Positions 51,723 through 60,740 of a stretch of DNA of 64,000 bases are shown piece after piece (position 1 is the stretch's first letter; every line of letters begins with the position of its first letter). This DNA is from Cellulomonas sp. KH9. Lineage in GTDB: Bacteria > Actinomycetota > Actinomycetes > Actinomycetales > Cellulomonadaceae. Location of the stretch: positions 1,265,749 to 1,329,748 of the forward strand of contig NZ_FOSE01000001.1 in NCBI RefSeq assembly GCF_900114185.1, given 5' to 3'. The position numbers and the translations under genes are program-made. The notes below the pieces were generated by a model, which saw only the letters and a program-made list of their open reading frames with translations, had not been told where the DNA came from and made no database searches.

Positions 51723-52304
51723 TCAGGCCAGCGTCGCGCGGACGGCCTCGACGAGTCCCGGCACCAGGTCGGGCCCCTGGCCGACCGCGTCGTCGCTGTC
51801 GTGCGCCCGGGTGCGCACGGCGCACCACCCCGGTCCGTCGCGCAGCACGCCCACCGCGAGGCGGACGTCCTGCCGCTGGGGGTGCGCCAGCAGCGCCGCG
51901 AGCGCCTCGTCGGGGTCGGCCGGCAGGTCCTGCTCGACGCCCGGCGGCAGCACGACGCGCTCCACCGTGACCGCGGCACCGTCCACGGTCGGGGGCCACG
52001 TCAGCCCGCCGAGCAGCTGCTCGAGGTCCTCGGCGGCCGGCAGGCCCTCCTGCTCGATCGACGTCAGGTGCTGGTCGTCGGCGCGGGCGGCGGCGAGCAC
52101 GTCGGGCGTCAGCTGGTCGGCCAGACCGGGCTCGGCGTCGAGCGCGCTCTGCGTGCGGACCAGCGCGAAGACGCGCACCGGCGCGTCCCAGCCGGCGGCG
52201 GCGACGTGGTGCTCGATCTCGCGGACGGCGTCGGCCAGCGCGCGGCGGGCGCGGGCCTCGGGCGACGTGTCGGTGTGCTGCGGCGGGGTGGGGGGCGTGC
52301 TCAC
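51723..52304 (-). CDS. PPA1309-type conserved actinobacterial protein
   Basis: The 193-residue product has the recognisable core PVRVFALVRTQSALDAEP and WPPTVDGAAVTVERVVLPPG, ending DLVPGLVEAVRATL. The family is restricted to actinobacteria and has no known function; it stands beside UPF0182 in many genomes. GACGAT ends 7 nt before the GTG at 52304 (leaderless); the ATG at 52313 would add three residues. It is divergent from the UPF0182 gene. Confidence 0.82.
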   Translation of the reverse strand: MSTPPTPPQHTDTSPEARARRALADAVREIEHHVAAAGWDAPVRVFALVRTQSALDAEPGLADQLTPDVLAAARADDQHLTSIEQEGLPAAEDLEQLLGGLTWPPTVDGAAVTVERVVLPPGVEQDLPADPDEALAALLAHPQRQDVRLAVGVLRDGPGWCAVRTRAHDSDDAVGQGPDLVPGLVEAVRATLA

Positions 52305-52412
52305 GCGCCCCATCGTCCCACCCGTGTGGGAACCTGGGGCGCGCCGCGCCCGTTCGCATGGGTGGGCGTGCCATGCGCCCGTCGCCCGACGACCCACGAG
52401 GACCGCAACGCC

Positions 52413-55400
52413 GTGACCTTCGCTTCCCCACCCCGCCCTCGACCTGTCGCGCCGCGCCGCCGCGGCCCTCTGGTCCCGACACTGATCACGCTGGCCGTGC
52501 TCGCGGTGCTGCTCCTGGTGCTCGCGCAGGTGTGGACCGAGGTGCTCTGGTTCTCGCAGCTCGGGTTCGTCGAGGTCCTGCGCACCGAGTGGCTGACACG
52601 TGCGCTGCTGTTCGTGCTCGGGTTCGCGATCATGGCCGCAGGCGTCGGCTTCTCGCTGAGCTACGCCTACCGCGCGCGGCCCGTCTACGCGCCGTCCACG
52701 CAGGAGCAGGCCAACCTCGACCAGTACCGCGAGGCCATCGAGCCGCTGCGCCGCCTCGTGCTGGTGGTCGGCCCGGTCGTGCTGGGGCTGTTCGCCGGCG
52801 GCGCCGCCTCCCAGCAGTGGAGCACCGTCCAGCTGTGGCTCAACGGCGGGGAGGTCGGCCAGACCGATCCGCAGTGGGGCATCGACCTGGGCTTCTACCT
52901 CTTCACGCTGCCGGCCCTGCGGTTCGTCGTGTCGTTCCTCATGGCGGTGCTGGTGCTGTCCACGGTGGCAGCCGTGGCGACCCACTACCTGTACGGCGGC
53001 CTGCGGATCGGCGGTGGCGCCGGTGCGCCGCGCACCACCCGCGCCGCCCGCGTGCACCTGTCGGTGCTGGGTGCGCTCGTGCTGCTGGCCATCGCGGCGG
53101 GCTACTGGCTGGACCGGTACTCGATCCTCACCAAGCAGCAGACCGGTGAGCAGCGCTGGCAGGGCGCGGGCTTCACCGACGTCCACGCCGTGATCCCGTC
53201 GAAGGCGATCCTCGCGGTCGCCGCGGTCGTCGTGGCCGGCGCGTTCATCGCGACGGCGTTCACCGGCAACTGGCGGCTGCCGGCCATCGGGGTGGGCCTC
53301 ATGGTCGTCGCCGCGGTCGTCGTCGGTGGCGTGTACCCCGCGGTCGTGCAGCGCTTCCAGGTCCAGCCGAACCAGCAGGACGCGGAGTCGGAGTACATCC
53401 AGCGCAACATCGACGCGACGCTCGCCGCCTACGACCTCCAGGACGTGGAGATCAGCGAGTACGACGCGAAGGTCACGGCGGAGCCCGGCGCGCTGCGCGA
53501 GAACGCGCAGACCACCGCGTCGATCCGGCTGCTGGACCCGAACATCGTGTCGCCGTCGTTCAAGCAGCTGCAGCAGATCCGTGGCTTCTACAACTTCCCG
53601 GACTCGCTGTCCGTCGACCGCTACACGATCGACGGCGAGAGCCGGGACACCGTGATCGCGGTCCGTGAGCTCGATCTCAACGGCCTGAACGCGGCGCAGC
53701 GCAACTGGACGAACGACACGACGGTCTACACGCACGGGTTCGGCGTCGTCGCCGCGTACGGCAACACCCGCGGTGCCCGCGGCGCCCCGGCCTTCTGGGA
53801 GGGCGGGATCCCGTCGGTGGGGCAGCTCGGCGAGTACGAGCCGCGCATCTACTTCGGCCAGTCGTCGCCCGAGTACTCGATCGTCGGCGGGCCGGAGGAC
53901 TCCGACGGCTGGGAGTTCGACTACCCGGACGACGACACGGGCACCGGCTCCGTGCCGTTCCGGTTCCCGACGGAGGACGTCTCGGCCGGACCCACGGTCG
54001 GCGGTCTGTGGCACAAGGTGCTGTACGCGCTGAAGTTCGGCGACGAGCAGATCCTGTTCTCCGAGCGTGTGAACGAGAACTCGCAGATCCTGTACGACCG
54101 CGACCCGCGGGACCGCGTCGCCAAGGTGGCGCCGTACCTCGACCTCGACGGGCGGGTGTACCCGGCCGTGGTCGACGGGCGCGTCAAGTGGATCATCGAC
54201 GGGTACACCACCTCGGACCAGTACCCGTACGCCGCGGTGCGTTCCCTCGAGGACGCGACGACGGACTCCCTGACGGAGCGCAGCAGCACCGTGCAGGCGC
54301 TGCTGCCCAAGCAGGTCAACTACATCCGCAACTCCGTGAAGGCCACGGTGGACGCGTACGACGGGTCGGTCGACCTGTACGCGTGGGACACCGAGGACCC
54401 GATCCTGCAGGCGTGGACCAAGGTGTTCCCCACGTCGCTGCAGCCGATGTCCGACATCTCCGCGGACCTCATGAGCCACATCCGGTACCCGGAGGACCTG
54501 TTCAAGGTCCAGCGGGCGCTGCTCGGGCAGTACCACGTGACCAGCGCGTCGGAGTTCTTCTCCGGCAACGACTTCTGGCAGAACCCTGCCGACCCGACGG
54601 TCACGAGCACGGACGTGCCGCAGCCGCCGTACTACCTCACCCTGCAGATGCCGGGCGAGGACGAGGCGACGTTCTCGCTGATGTCGACGTTCATCCCCGG
54701 GGGTGGCAACGCCCGCAACGTGCTGACCGGGTACCTGGCGGTCGACGCCGAGGCCGGCAACACCGCCGGGAAGGTCTCGGAGACGTACGGCAAGATGCGT
54801 CTGCTCGAGCTGCCGCGTGACTCCACGGTGCCCGGTCCGGGCCAGGCGAGCGCCAACTTCACCGCCGACCCGACGGTGTCGAACGAGCTGAACATCCTGC
54901 AGCGCGGTGACTCCACGGTGCGGCGCGGCAACCTGCTGACCCTGCCCGTGGGCGGCGGTCTGCTCTACGTCCAGCCGGTGTACGTGCAGGCCGCGAGCGG
55001 CACCACGTTCCCGCTGCTGCAGCGCGTGCTCGTGTCGTTCGGTGACGAGATCGGGTTCGCCGAGACCCTCGACGGTGCGCTCGACCAGGTGTTCGGCGGC
55101 GACTCGGGGGCGGACGCCGGTGACGCCGGGGCCGAACCGGTGATCCCGCCGGACGTCGCCGACGAGGGTGAGGAGCCGGACGGGTCGACCGCGGCCCCGA
55201 CGCCGGCGCCCACGTCCGCGCCGACGTCGGAGCCCGCGCCGGACGCGGACGCCCGCACGGCGCTCGACGAGGCCCTGCAGCGTGCGCAGCAGGCGATCGT
55301 CGACGGGCAGGCCGCCCTGGCCGACGGCGACTTCGCGAAGTACGGCGAGTCGCAGGACCGTCTCGACCGGGCGATCGCGGACGCCATCGCCGCGGAGGAG

Positions 55401-55415
55401 CGCCTCGCGGGCTGA
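52413..55415 (+). CDS. UPF0182 large membrane protein
   Basis: The 1000-residue product has seven predicted membrane helices in residues 20-330, then a large extracytoplasmic domain (about 340-890) with the family segments QPNQQDAESEYIQRNIDATLAAYDL-like region, GEYEPRIYFGQSSPEYSIV and PPYYLTLQMPGEDEATF. An acidic Pro/Ala tail and a short Ala-rich helix end the chain. The family is found across actinobacteria and cyanobacteria; function unknown. The GTG at 52413 follows GAGGA loosely. A strong hairpin follows the stop. Confidence 0.92.
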   Translation: MTFASPPRPRPVAPRRRGPLVPTLITLAVLAVLLLVLAQVWTEVLWFSQLGFVEVLRTEWLTRALLFVLGFAIMAAGVGFSLSYAYRARPVYAPSTQEQANLDQYREAIEPLRRLVLVVGPVVLGLFAGGAASQQWSTVQLWLNGGEVGQTDPQWGIDLGFYLFTLPALRFVVSFLMAVLVLSTVAAVATHYLYGGLRIGGGAGAPRTTRAARVHLSVLGALVLLAIAAGYWLDRYSILTKQQTGEQRWQGAGFTDVHAVIPSKAILAVAAVVVAGAFIATAFTGNWRLPAIGVGLMVVAAVVVGGVYPAVVQRFQVQPNQQDAESEYIQRNIDATLAAYDLQDVEISEYDAKVTAEPGALRENAQTTASIRLLDPNIVSPSFKQLQQIRGFYNFPDSLSVDRYTIDGESRDTVIAVRELDLNGLNAAQRNWTNDTTVYTHGFGVVAAYGNTRGARGAPAFWEGGIPSVGQLGEYEPRIYFGQSSPEYSIVGGPEDSDGWEFDYPDDDTGTGSVPFRFPTEDVSAGPTVGGLWHKVLYALKFGDEQILFSERVNENSQILYDRDPRDRVAKVAPYLDLDGRVYPAVVDGRVKWIIDGYTTSDQYPYAAVRSLEDATTDSLTERSSTVQALLPKQVNYIRNSVKATVDAYDGSVDLYAWDTEDPILQAWTKVFPTSLQPMSDISADLMSHIRYPEDLFKVQRALLGQYHVTSASEFFSGNDFWQNPADPTVTSTDVPQPPYYLTLQMPGEDEATFSLMSTFIPGGGNARNVLTGYLAVDAEAGNTAGKVSETYGKMRLLELPRDSTVPGPGQASANFTADPTVSNELNILQRGDSTVRRGNLLTLPVGGGLLYVQPVYVQAASGTTFPLLQRVLVSFGDEIGFAETLDGALDQVFGGDSGADAGDAGAEPVIPPDVADEGEEPDGSTAAPTPAPTSAPTSEPAPDADARTALDEALQRAQQAIVDGQAALADGDFAKYGESQDRLDRAIADAIAAEERLAG

Positions 55416-55428
55416 CCCGCACACCGCC

Positions 55429-55472
55429 GACGCCCGTCGTCCCCGCCCTCACCGGTGGGGACGGCGGGCGTC
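55429..55472 (+). terminator. Terminator of the UPF0182 gene
   Basis: GACGCCCGTCGTCCCC pairs with GGGGACGGCGGGCGTC (16 bp, one G-U) around a 12-nt loop, 14 nt past the stop. Confidence 0.75.
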
Positions 55473-55546
55473 GTCGTGCCCGGTGCCGTCGTGCCCGGTG
55501 CCGTCGAGACTGTCGTGATGTGGGTGGCGCCTGCGACCCTCGGACC

Positions 55547-56530
55547 ATGACGTCGGAGAAGCGCGTGCTCGCGCAGTACCTCGCCGCGGCGCTCGTGTGG
55601 GGCTCGAGCTTCCTGTTCATGAAGGTCGCGCTCGACGGGCTGTCGCCGACGCAGGTCGCGTCGGGGCGGCTGTGGCTCGGCGCGCTCGCGATGCTCGTCG
55701 TCATGGTGGTGCTGCGCCGGCCGTGGCCGCGCGGGTGGCGCACGTGGGGCCACCTCGCCGTGCTCGGCGTCCTGCTGTGCGTCGTGCCGTTCGAGCTGTT
55801 CGCGTGGGCGGGGCAGTACCTCGCCTCCGGGCTCTCGAGCATCCTCAACGCGACGACGCCGTTGATGACGTCGCTGGCGGTGGCCGCCGTGCTGCCCGCC
55901 GAGCGGCTGACCGCGCACCAGCGGCTCGGGCTGGCCGTCGGCGGGCTCGGGGTCGTGGTCGTCATGGCGCCGTGGACGTACCTGGGCGCCGGTGCGGTCG
56001 ACGCCTCGCTGCCCGCCGTGCTCGCGTGCCTGGGGGCCACCGCGTGCTACGGCCTGGGCATGACGTACCTGCGGCGGTTCGTGATGCCGCTGGGGCTGCC
56101 GGCCGAGACCGTCGCCGCGGGGCAGATCGGTGTCGGTGCCCTGCTGGTGCTGCTCGCCGCACCGGTGGTCGCCACCGGACCCGTGACGCTCACGTGGCCC
56201 ATCGTCCTGTCGATGGTCGCGCTCGGTGCGCTCGGCACCGGCCTGGCGTACGTGTGGAACACCCGCGTCGTCGTCGCCTGGGGTGCACAGCGTGCGTCCA
56301 CGGTCACGTACCTGACCCCGGTCGTCGGCGTGGTGCTGGGCATCCTCGTGCTGGGGGAGCGGCTGCACTGGTACGAGCCGGTCGGCGGGCTGCTCGTGGT
56401 GCTCGGCGTCGTCGTCGCGCAGCGCGCCGCACGGCGGTCCGCAGCGGTCGGTCCCACGCCGCCGTCGACCCGCGTGACGGCCGTCACGGCGTCTGACCAG
56501 GGATCGGATTTGGACGTCCGGCCGACCTGA
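55547..56530 (+). CDS. EamA/DMT-superfamily transporter
   Basis: The 327-residue product has ten predicted helices in two EamA halves (about residues 8-135 and 155-285) with the typical VWGSSFLFMKVALDGLSP opening. It is only distantly related to the EamA protein at 4606-5538. Its C-terminal 35 residues are polar. GACCCT ends 6 nt before the ATG at 55547, possibly leaderless. The 3' end of the gene overlaps the promoter of the initiator tRNA. Confidence 0.85.
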   Translation: MTSEKRVLAQYLAAALVWGSSFLFMKVALDGLSPTQVASGRLWLGALAMLVVMVVLRRPWPRGWRTWGHLAVLGVLLCVVPFELFAWAGQYLASGLSSILNATTPLMTSLAVAAVLPAERLTAHQRLGLAVGGLGVVVVMAPWTYLGAGAVDASLPAVLACLGATACYGLGMTYLRRFVMPLGLPAETVAAGQIGVGALLVLLAAPVVATGPVTLTWPIVLSMVALGALGTGLAYVWNTRVVVAWGAQRASTVTYLTPVVGVVLGILVLGERLHWYEPVGGLLVVLGVVVAQRAARRSAAVGPTPPSTRVTAVTASDQGSDLDVRPT

Positions 56531-56538
56531 CGTATGGT
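56510..56538 (+). promoter_or_regulatory. Strong sigma-A promoter of the initiator tRNA gene
   Basis: TTGGAC (56510-56515), a 17-nt spacer and TATGGT (56533-56538) lie 11 nt upstream of the tRNA 5' end. The -35 lies within the last codons of the EamA gene. Confidence 0.8.
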
Positions 56539-56549
56539 TATCAAGCCGA

Positions 56550-56623
56550 CGCGGGGTGGAGCAGCTCGGTAGCTCGCTGGGCTCATAACCCAGAGGTCGC
56601 AGGTTCAAATCCTGCCCCCGCTA
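56550..56623 (+). tRNA. Initiator tRNA-fMet (anticodon CAT)
   Basis: The 74-nt cloverleaf carries anticodon CAT at 56584-56586. The initiator marks are present: C1 opposite T72 (unpaired first position), three consecutive G-C pairs in the anticodon stem (GGG/CCC) and the A11-T24 pair in the D stem. The 3' CCA is not encoded (CTACAAG), so it must be added enzymatically. Confidence 0.95.
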
Positions 56624-56633
56624 CAAGAAGACG

Positions 56634-56663
56634 AAGGCCCGGACCTGATGGTCCGGGCCTTTG
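56634..56663 (+). terminator. Intrinsic terminator of the tRNA gene
   Basis: AAGGCCCGGACC with TGAT loop and exact complement (12 bp), ending in TTTGTCGTT, starts 10 nt after the tRNA. Confidence 0.9.
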
Positions 56664-56683
56664 TCGTTGGCGCGTCCTTCGTC

Positions 56684-56983
56684 ATGGTGCCCACGAGGCG
56701 GGCGGCGGCTGGTGCTCGGCACTTCGCGCCCGGGGCCGTCGTCACGGACGACGGCATCGTGATCGACGGGTCCTCGGCCATCGCCACCTGGATCGCCGAC
56801 GACGTGGTCGGCATGGGCCTCACGCTCGATCCCGTGGAGCTCACGGGCGGTGTCGTGCCGGTGCTCGTCGCAGACGGGGACGGCGAGTTCGCCGGTGGGG
56901 TGCGCGGCCCCCTCCCCGTCGAGCTGCGATTCACGCCGGTCGGCGGGCGCATCGCGCGACTCGACATCCGTCCGCTGCGCTGA
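56684..56983 (+). CDS. Short SnoaL/NTF2-like protein, probably N-terminally truncated
   Basis: The 99-residue product reads as the C-terminal four-fifths of a SnoaL-like (NTF2-fold) protein: HFAPGAVVTDDGIVIDGSSAIATWI and later PVELRFTPVGGRIARLDIRP. The first helix that usually precedes FAPDAVVxD is replaced by a short basic stretch (VPTRRAAAGAR). There is no ribosome site before the ATG at 56684, and the gene begins directly after the tRNA terminator. It may be a decayed remnant fused next to the tRNA, or a minimal member. Confidence 0.55.
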   Translation: MVPTRRAAAGARHFAPGAVVTDDGIVIDGSSAIATWIADDVVGMGLTLDPVELTGGVVPVLVADGDGEFAGGVRGPLPVELRFTPVGGRIARLDIRPLR

Positions 56984-57005
56984 CGACCGTCGACAGCCCT
57001 CCGAC

Positions 57006-57428
57006 TCAGCCCTGCTGCTCGCACCGCGTCCTGAGCCCGGCGGCCTCCCGGTCCAGGTAGCGGTCCGTCAGCCCCCGGTAGACGCGTCCCAGGACCGCAC
57101 CGAGCCAGCCGTGCTGCGTCACGGACAGCCGCACACGGGTCCCCTCGCCCAGCGGTGCGACCTCGTGCCGGGCGGTCGTCCGCACCCCCGGGCTGGTCGC
57201 CACCCACGTGAAGGAGCGTCCCGGGGTCAGCGCGGTGACCACGTACTCGGAGCCCGGCAGGCGCGGCTGGGTGACCCGCGCGCGGCTCCCGACGCGCAGC
57301 GGGCCCGTGTCGAGCCGACGCACCGACGTCATGGTGGGTGTCCACCCCGGCCAGCGCTCCACGTCGGTCATCACCTGCCACACGCGCTCGGGCGGCGCCG
57401 CGATCTCGACGGTGGTGCTCTGCTCCAT
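57006..57428 (-). CDS. SRPBCC (START-like) family protein
   Basis: The 140-residue product is a polyketide-cyclase/START-type fold: opening TTVEIAAPPERVWQVMTDVERWPGWTP and later SRARVTQPRLPGSEYVVTAL. These proteins bind hydrophobic ligands in a helix-grip cavity; the ligand is unknown. I start at the ATG at 57428 (AGGA about 8 nt upstream); the ATG at 57437 is possible. It is convergent with the SnoaL-like gene. Confidence 0.85.
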   Translation of the reverse strand: MEQSTTVEIAAPPERVWQVMTDVERWPGWTPTMTSVRRLDTGPLRVGSRARVTQPRLPGSEYVVTALTPGRSFTWVATSPGVRTTARHEVAPLGEGTRVRLSVTQHGWLGAVLGRVYRGLTDRYLDREAAGLRTRCEQQG

Positions 57429-57493
57429 GCGTTCCATCCTGGCGCGTCCGCCGTCGGATCTCTCCTCGGCGGGGGTCGTCCGGCGGCCGCGGC

Positions 57494-57835
57494 TCAGGAG
57501 CGCAGGATCTTCTCCATCGGCCGGCCCTTGGCCAGCTCGTCGACGAGCTTGTCGAGGTACCGGATGCGGCGCATGAGGGGATCCTCGACGTCCTGCACGC
57601 GGACGCCGCAGACGGTTCCGGTGATGAGCGACACCGCCGGGTTCAGGTCCGCCTGCGCGAAGAAGTCCTCGAACGTCGTCCCGGCCTCGACGTGCTCGCG
57701 CAGCATGCGCTCGTCGAAGCCGGTGAGCCAGGTGAGGACCTCGTCGACCTCCGCGCGCGTCCGCCCCTTGCGCTCCGCCTTGGCGACGTAGAGCGGGTAC
57801 ACCGCGCCGAAGGCGGTGGTGAAGATGCGACTCAT
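57494..57835 (-). CDS. DUF2200 family protein
   Basis: The 113-residue product has the DUF2200 signature ([58 protein letters not shown]). Its function is unknown; it is found in scattered bacteria as a single small soluble protein. TACGCT ends 6 nt before the ATG at 57835, again indicating a leaderless transcript. Confidence 0.88.
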   Translation of the reverse strand: MSRIFTTAFGAVYPLYVAKAERKGRTRAEVDEVLTWLTGFDERMLREHVEAGTTFEDFFAQADLNPAVSLITGTVCGVRVQDVEDPLMRRIRYLDKLVDELAKGRPMEKILRS

Positions 57836-57941
57836 CGGCCGAGCGTAGCCCTGGCGCGTCCACGTGAGCCGACGGTCGGTCCAGGGCCCACGACGTTCCC
57901 GGAGCGCATCGACCCACCCGAGGTGCCTCCTGCCGTCGAGC

Positions 57942-60740
57942 TCACCGCGGGACGAACGGCCCCTGTGAGCCCGCGCGCAGGACCTCGCCCAGCCGCTCCC
58001 GGCGCCGGAGCGACGACTCCAGGCACGCCTGCGCGACCACCGTGACCGCGGCGACCACGACCGGGACGGCGGCCCAGGACGTGAGGACGGGCTGCGGGTC
58101 CGCGGGCTGCCCGGTGACCAGGCGCAGCGCGAGGGCGCCCGTGGTCGTCGCGGACAGGACCGCGCCGAGCGCCGCACCGCCGGCGGACGCCAGCAGGGTC
58201 CCCGGGAGCATCTCGCCCGCCGTCACGGCTCGTGCCGCGGCCCCGCCCAGCCCGAGCGTGCGCAGCGAGGCCAGCGTGGCGCCGCGCTGCGGGGCGCCTG
58301 CGGCGCCCGCCAGGACGACGACCAGTGCTCCGAGCACCAGCAGCACGGCGACGGCACCGGAGGCGAGCCGCACCACGCCGGCGGTGAGCGGTTCGGCGCG
58401 GTGCGCGGCGAGCCACCCGCTGCGGGTCGTCACGTTCGCGCCGTCCAGCGCCGGCACCGACCCGGTCGTGACCTCGACCGCGTGCTGCGCACCGGGGCCG
58501 ACGACCCACAGCCGGTCGGGCAGCACCGGAGTGCCGAGCACTGCGCCCAACGTCGCGACGTCGACCACCACGGTGTCCTCGCCGCCGGTCACCGATGCCG
58601 GCGCGGTGCCCACCGCGGTGAGGTCGACCCGATCCCCGTCCCACGCCAGGACGACCTCGTCGTCCGCTCCGGCGCGCAGACCCTCGCTGAGGAGCACCGG
58701 GATGCTGCCCGGCCCGGGCGGGTCCAGCCGGGCCAGCCTCCCGGTGCCGGACAGGGGGGTGCCGGCGAGGAGCGCCGCGGCGTCGACGCCCGGCACCACC
58801 ACCAGCCGCACCGGCCGGCCTCCCCACGGGCCGAAGACCTGGGCGTGCTCGTCGACGCGGCCTGTCAGCGCACCGGTGACACCGTCCTGCGCGCGCAGGT
58901 CCGCCGCCACCGCGTCGAGACCGGCGTCCGGTCCGGCCACGACGGTGACGTCCGCGCCCACGGCGAGCCACGACGCGTCGGCCTCGCCCTGCTGGACGGT
59001 GGTGACGAACGTCGTGCCGAACGCGACGAGCCCGGCGGCCGCCGTCAGCGCGAGGAACGGCGTCACGGCGCCCGCGGTCGCCTGGGCCCGTGCCGTGGCG
59101 ATCACCGGCACCAGGCCGCGCCGGCGCGCCGTCGTGCGGACCGCGTGTCGCAGCAGCAGCGGCAGGACGCGCAGCAGGACGACGCCCCCCGCCAGCAGGC
59201 CCAGCGTCGGGCCCAGCGCGGGGAGCGGGTCCGTGCCCGCTCTGCCGGAGGTGACGCCCCGGACCTGCAGCGCCGCCAGCGCACCGATCCCCACGAGCAC
59301 GCCGACGGACTCGACGGCCAACCGTCCCGCCTGCCGGTCCTTCTCGCCCGCGGACCGTTCCGCCCGGTCCGCGGCCACGCGGCGCCCGCCCGTCGCCCGG
59401 GCCGCAGCGTGCACGGACGGAACGGGGGGTGCGAGCACCGCCACCGCGAGGACCGGGAGCAGCCACCCCCACGGCACGGGCCCCGGGACGACGGCACCGG
59501 CGGCCGTGACACCCACCGCACCCCCGACGAGGACGACGGCCGCCGACTCGGCCGTGAGCTCCAGCGCGAGCGCCGGCAGCGTGGCGCCGCGGGCCCGGTA
59601 GGTCGACAGCACGGCCGCCCGTCGCCGCAGCAGCAGGCCGGCTGTCACCAGCACGGTGAGCAGCACGACCACCAGCACGCCCGCGAGGAGGACCGACGTC
59701 TGCCCGACGGCGGCCGCGAACCGGGCGTGTGCCTCGAGGAGCACGGTGTCGAGCTCGGTGGTGACGGTGGTCCGTGACGCGCCGGGCGTCGTCGTCGTCT
59801 CGGCGGCCGCACGCAGCCCCGCGACCTCGGCGGCGACGGCCCGGACGTCGTCCTGCCGCAGGGCGTCGACGTCGGCGCGGAACGTGGTGACACGAGTGGT
59901 CGTCCCGGCGGGCATCGCCAGCACCGCAGCGGGCAGCGAGTCGTCGGACAGCAGGCCCGCGAGCTGCGTCTGCCGGGTGAGGAAGGTGCCGACGGTGCGT
60001 GGCTCCAGCAGGCCCGGCACGGTCGTCCACACCGGGTCGTCGGGATCGTCCGGACGGAAGACCCCGCTCACGACGGCGTCCAGGGCGATGACCGCGGAGG
60101 ACCGCACGTCGTTGCGGGTGCCGAGGGTGTCCCCGGGGCGGGCTCCGAGGGCCGCGGCGACCTCCTGCGACAGGCCGACCTCCACCGGGACGGGTGCGGC
60201 CGGGTCCCGGGCCACGACGTCCCGCGCCGTGAGGGTCGCGCGGGGCGCGCGGCCGGCGACCCACGTGACGTCCGGCGGGCCGTCGCGGTCGACGAACGCC
60301 GTCCGCAGCACGGGCGTGTCCAGCCCCCTCCGCGAGGCGGTGACCTGCAGCGGCAGCGTCGCCAGGGTGATGACGGGTGCCGTCAGCACGTGGCCCAGGT
60401 CCGGGGCCATGCCGTCGCGGGCGGTCCGGGCCGCCTCGCGGGCGCTCGCCGCCAGCTCCTCGTGCAGCGTGCGCGGCTGCAGGGCGTCCTCCTCGACGGC
60501 ACGTCGCAGGGTCACGTCGGTGCGCGGACCGGCCTCCCGGACGGCGTGGTGCAGGGCGTCGCGTCCCGTCGCGGCGACCAGGCGGGGCACGGCGCACGCG
60601 AGGAAGGCGGCCAGCGCCACCACCAGCGTCGTCAGCGCGAGCGGCCACCGGTCCGCCCGCGCCCGGCCGACGAGCCCCGCCCCACTGACCCCCGGCCGAC
60701 GGAGCGCACGGTGCTGCCGGTGACGGCCCCGGCGGCTCAT
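57942..60740 (-). CDS. Large FtsX-type ABC permease
   Basis: The 932-residue product has an N-terminal helix ([20 protein letters not shown]), a long extracytoplasmic domain (about residues 60-390), then FtsX-like bundles near 395-560 and 600-680, a second extracytoplasmic region and C-terminal helices near 800-920. It resembles the two-FtsX permeases that move lipids, lipoproteins or peptides with a LolD-like ATPase; no ATPase lies in the window on this side. The ATG at 60740 overlaps the stop of the upstream permease gene (ATGA). Confidence 0.85.
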   Translation of the reverse strand: MSRRGRHRQHRALRRPGVSGAGLVGRARADRWPLALTTLVVALAAFLACAVPRLVAATGRDALHHAVREAGPRTDVTLRRAVEEDALQPRTLHEELAASAREAARTARDGMAPDLGHVLTAPVITLATLPLQVTASRRGLDTPVLRTAFVDRDGPPDVTWVAGRAPRATLTARDVVARDPAAPVPVEVGLSQEVAAALGARPGDTLGTRNDVRSSAVIALDAVVSGVFRPDDPDDPVWTTVPGLLEPRTVGTFLTRQTQLAGLLSDDSLPAAVLAMPAGTTTRVTTFRADVDALRQDDVRAVAAEVAGLRAAAETTTTPGASRTTVTTELDTVLLEAHARFAAAVGQTSVLLAGVLVVVLLTVLVTAGLLLRRRAAVLSTYRARGATLPALALELTAESAAVVLVGGAVGVTAAGAVVPGPVPWGWLLPVLAVAVLAPPVPSVHAAARATGGRRVAADRAERSAGEKDRQAGRLAVESVGVLVGIGALAALQVRGVTSGRAGTDPLPALGPTLGLLAGGVVLLRVLPLLLRHAVRTTARRRGLVPVIATARAQATAGAVTPFLALTAAAGLVAFGTTFVTTVQQGEADASWLAVGADVTVVAGPDAGLDAVAADLRAQDGVTGALTGRVDEHAQVFGPWGGRPVRLVVVPGVDAAALLAGTPLSGTGRLARLDPPGPGSIPVLLSEGLRAGADDEVVLAWDGDRVDLTAVGTAPASVTGGEDTVVVDVATLGAVLGTPVLPDRLWVVGPGAQHAVEVTTGSVPALDGANVTTRSGWLAAHRAEPLTAGVVRLASGAVAVLLVLGALVVVLAGAAGAPQRGATLASLRTLGLGGAAARAVTAGEMLPGTLLASAGGAALGAVLSATTTGALALRLVTGQPADPQPVLTSWAAVPVVVAAVTVVAQACLESSLRRRERLGEVLRAGSQGPFVPR

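Noticed and set aside
51723..55424. Minus-strand frame of about 1233 codons covering the UPF0182 gene
   Set aside because: Only its last 193 codons (51723-52304) are a real protein; the rest is the complement of UPF0182.
56648..56683. Earlier ATG for the SnoaL-like frame at 56648
   Set aside because: That ATG lies in the loop and 3' arm of the tRNA terminator, so translation from it is implausible.
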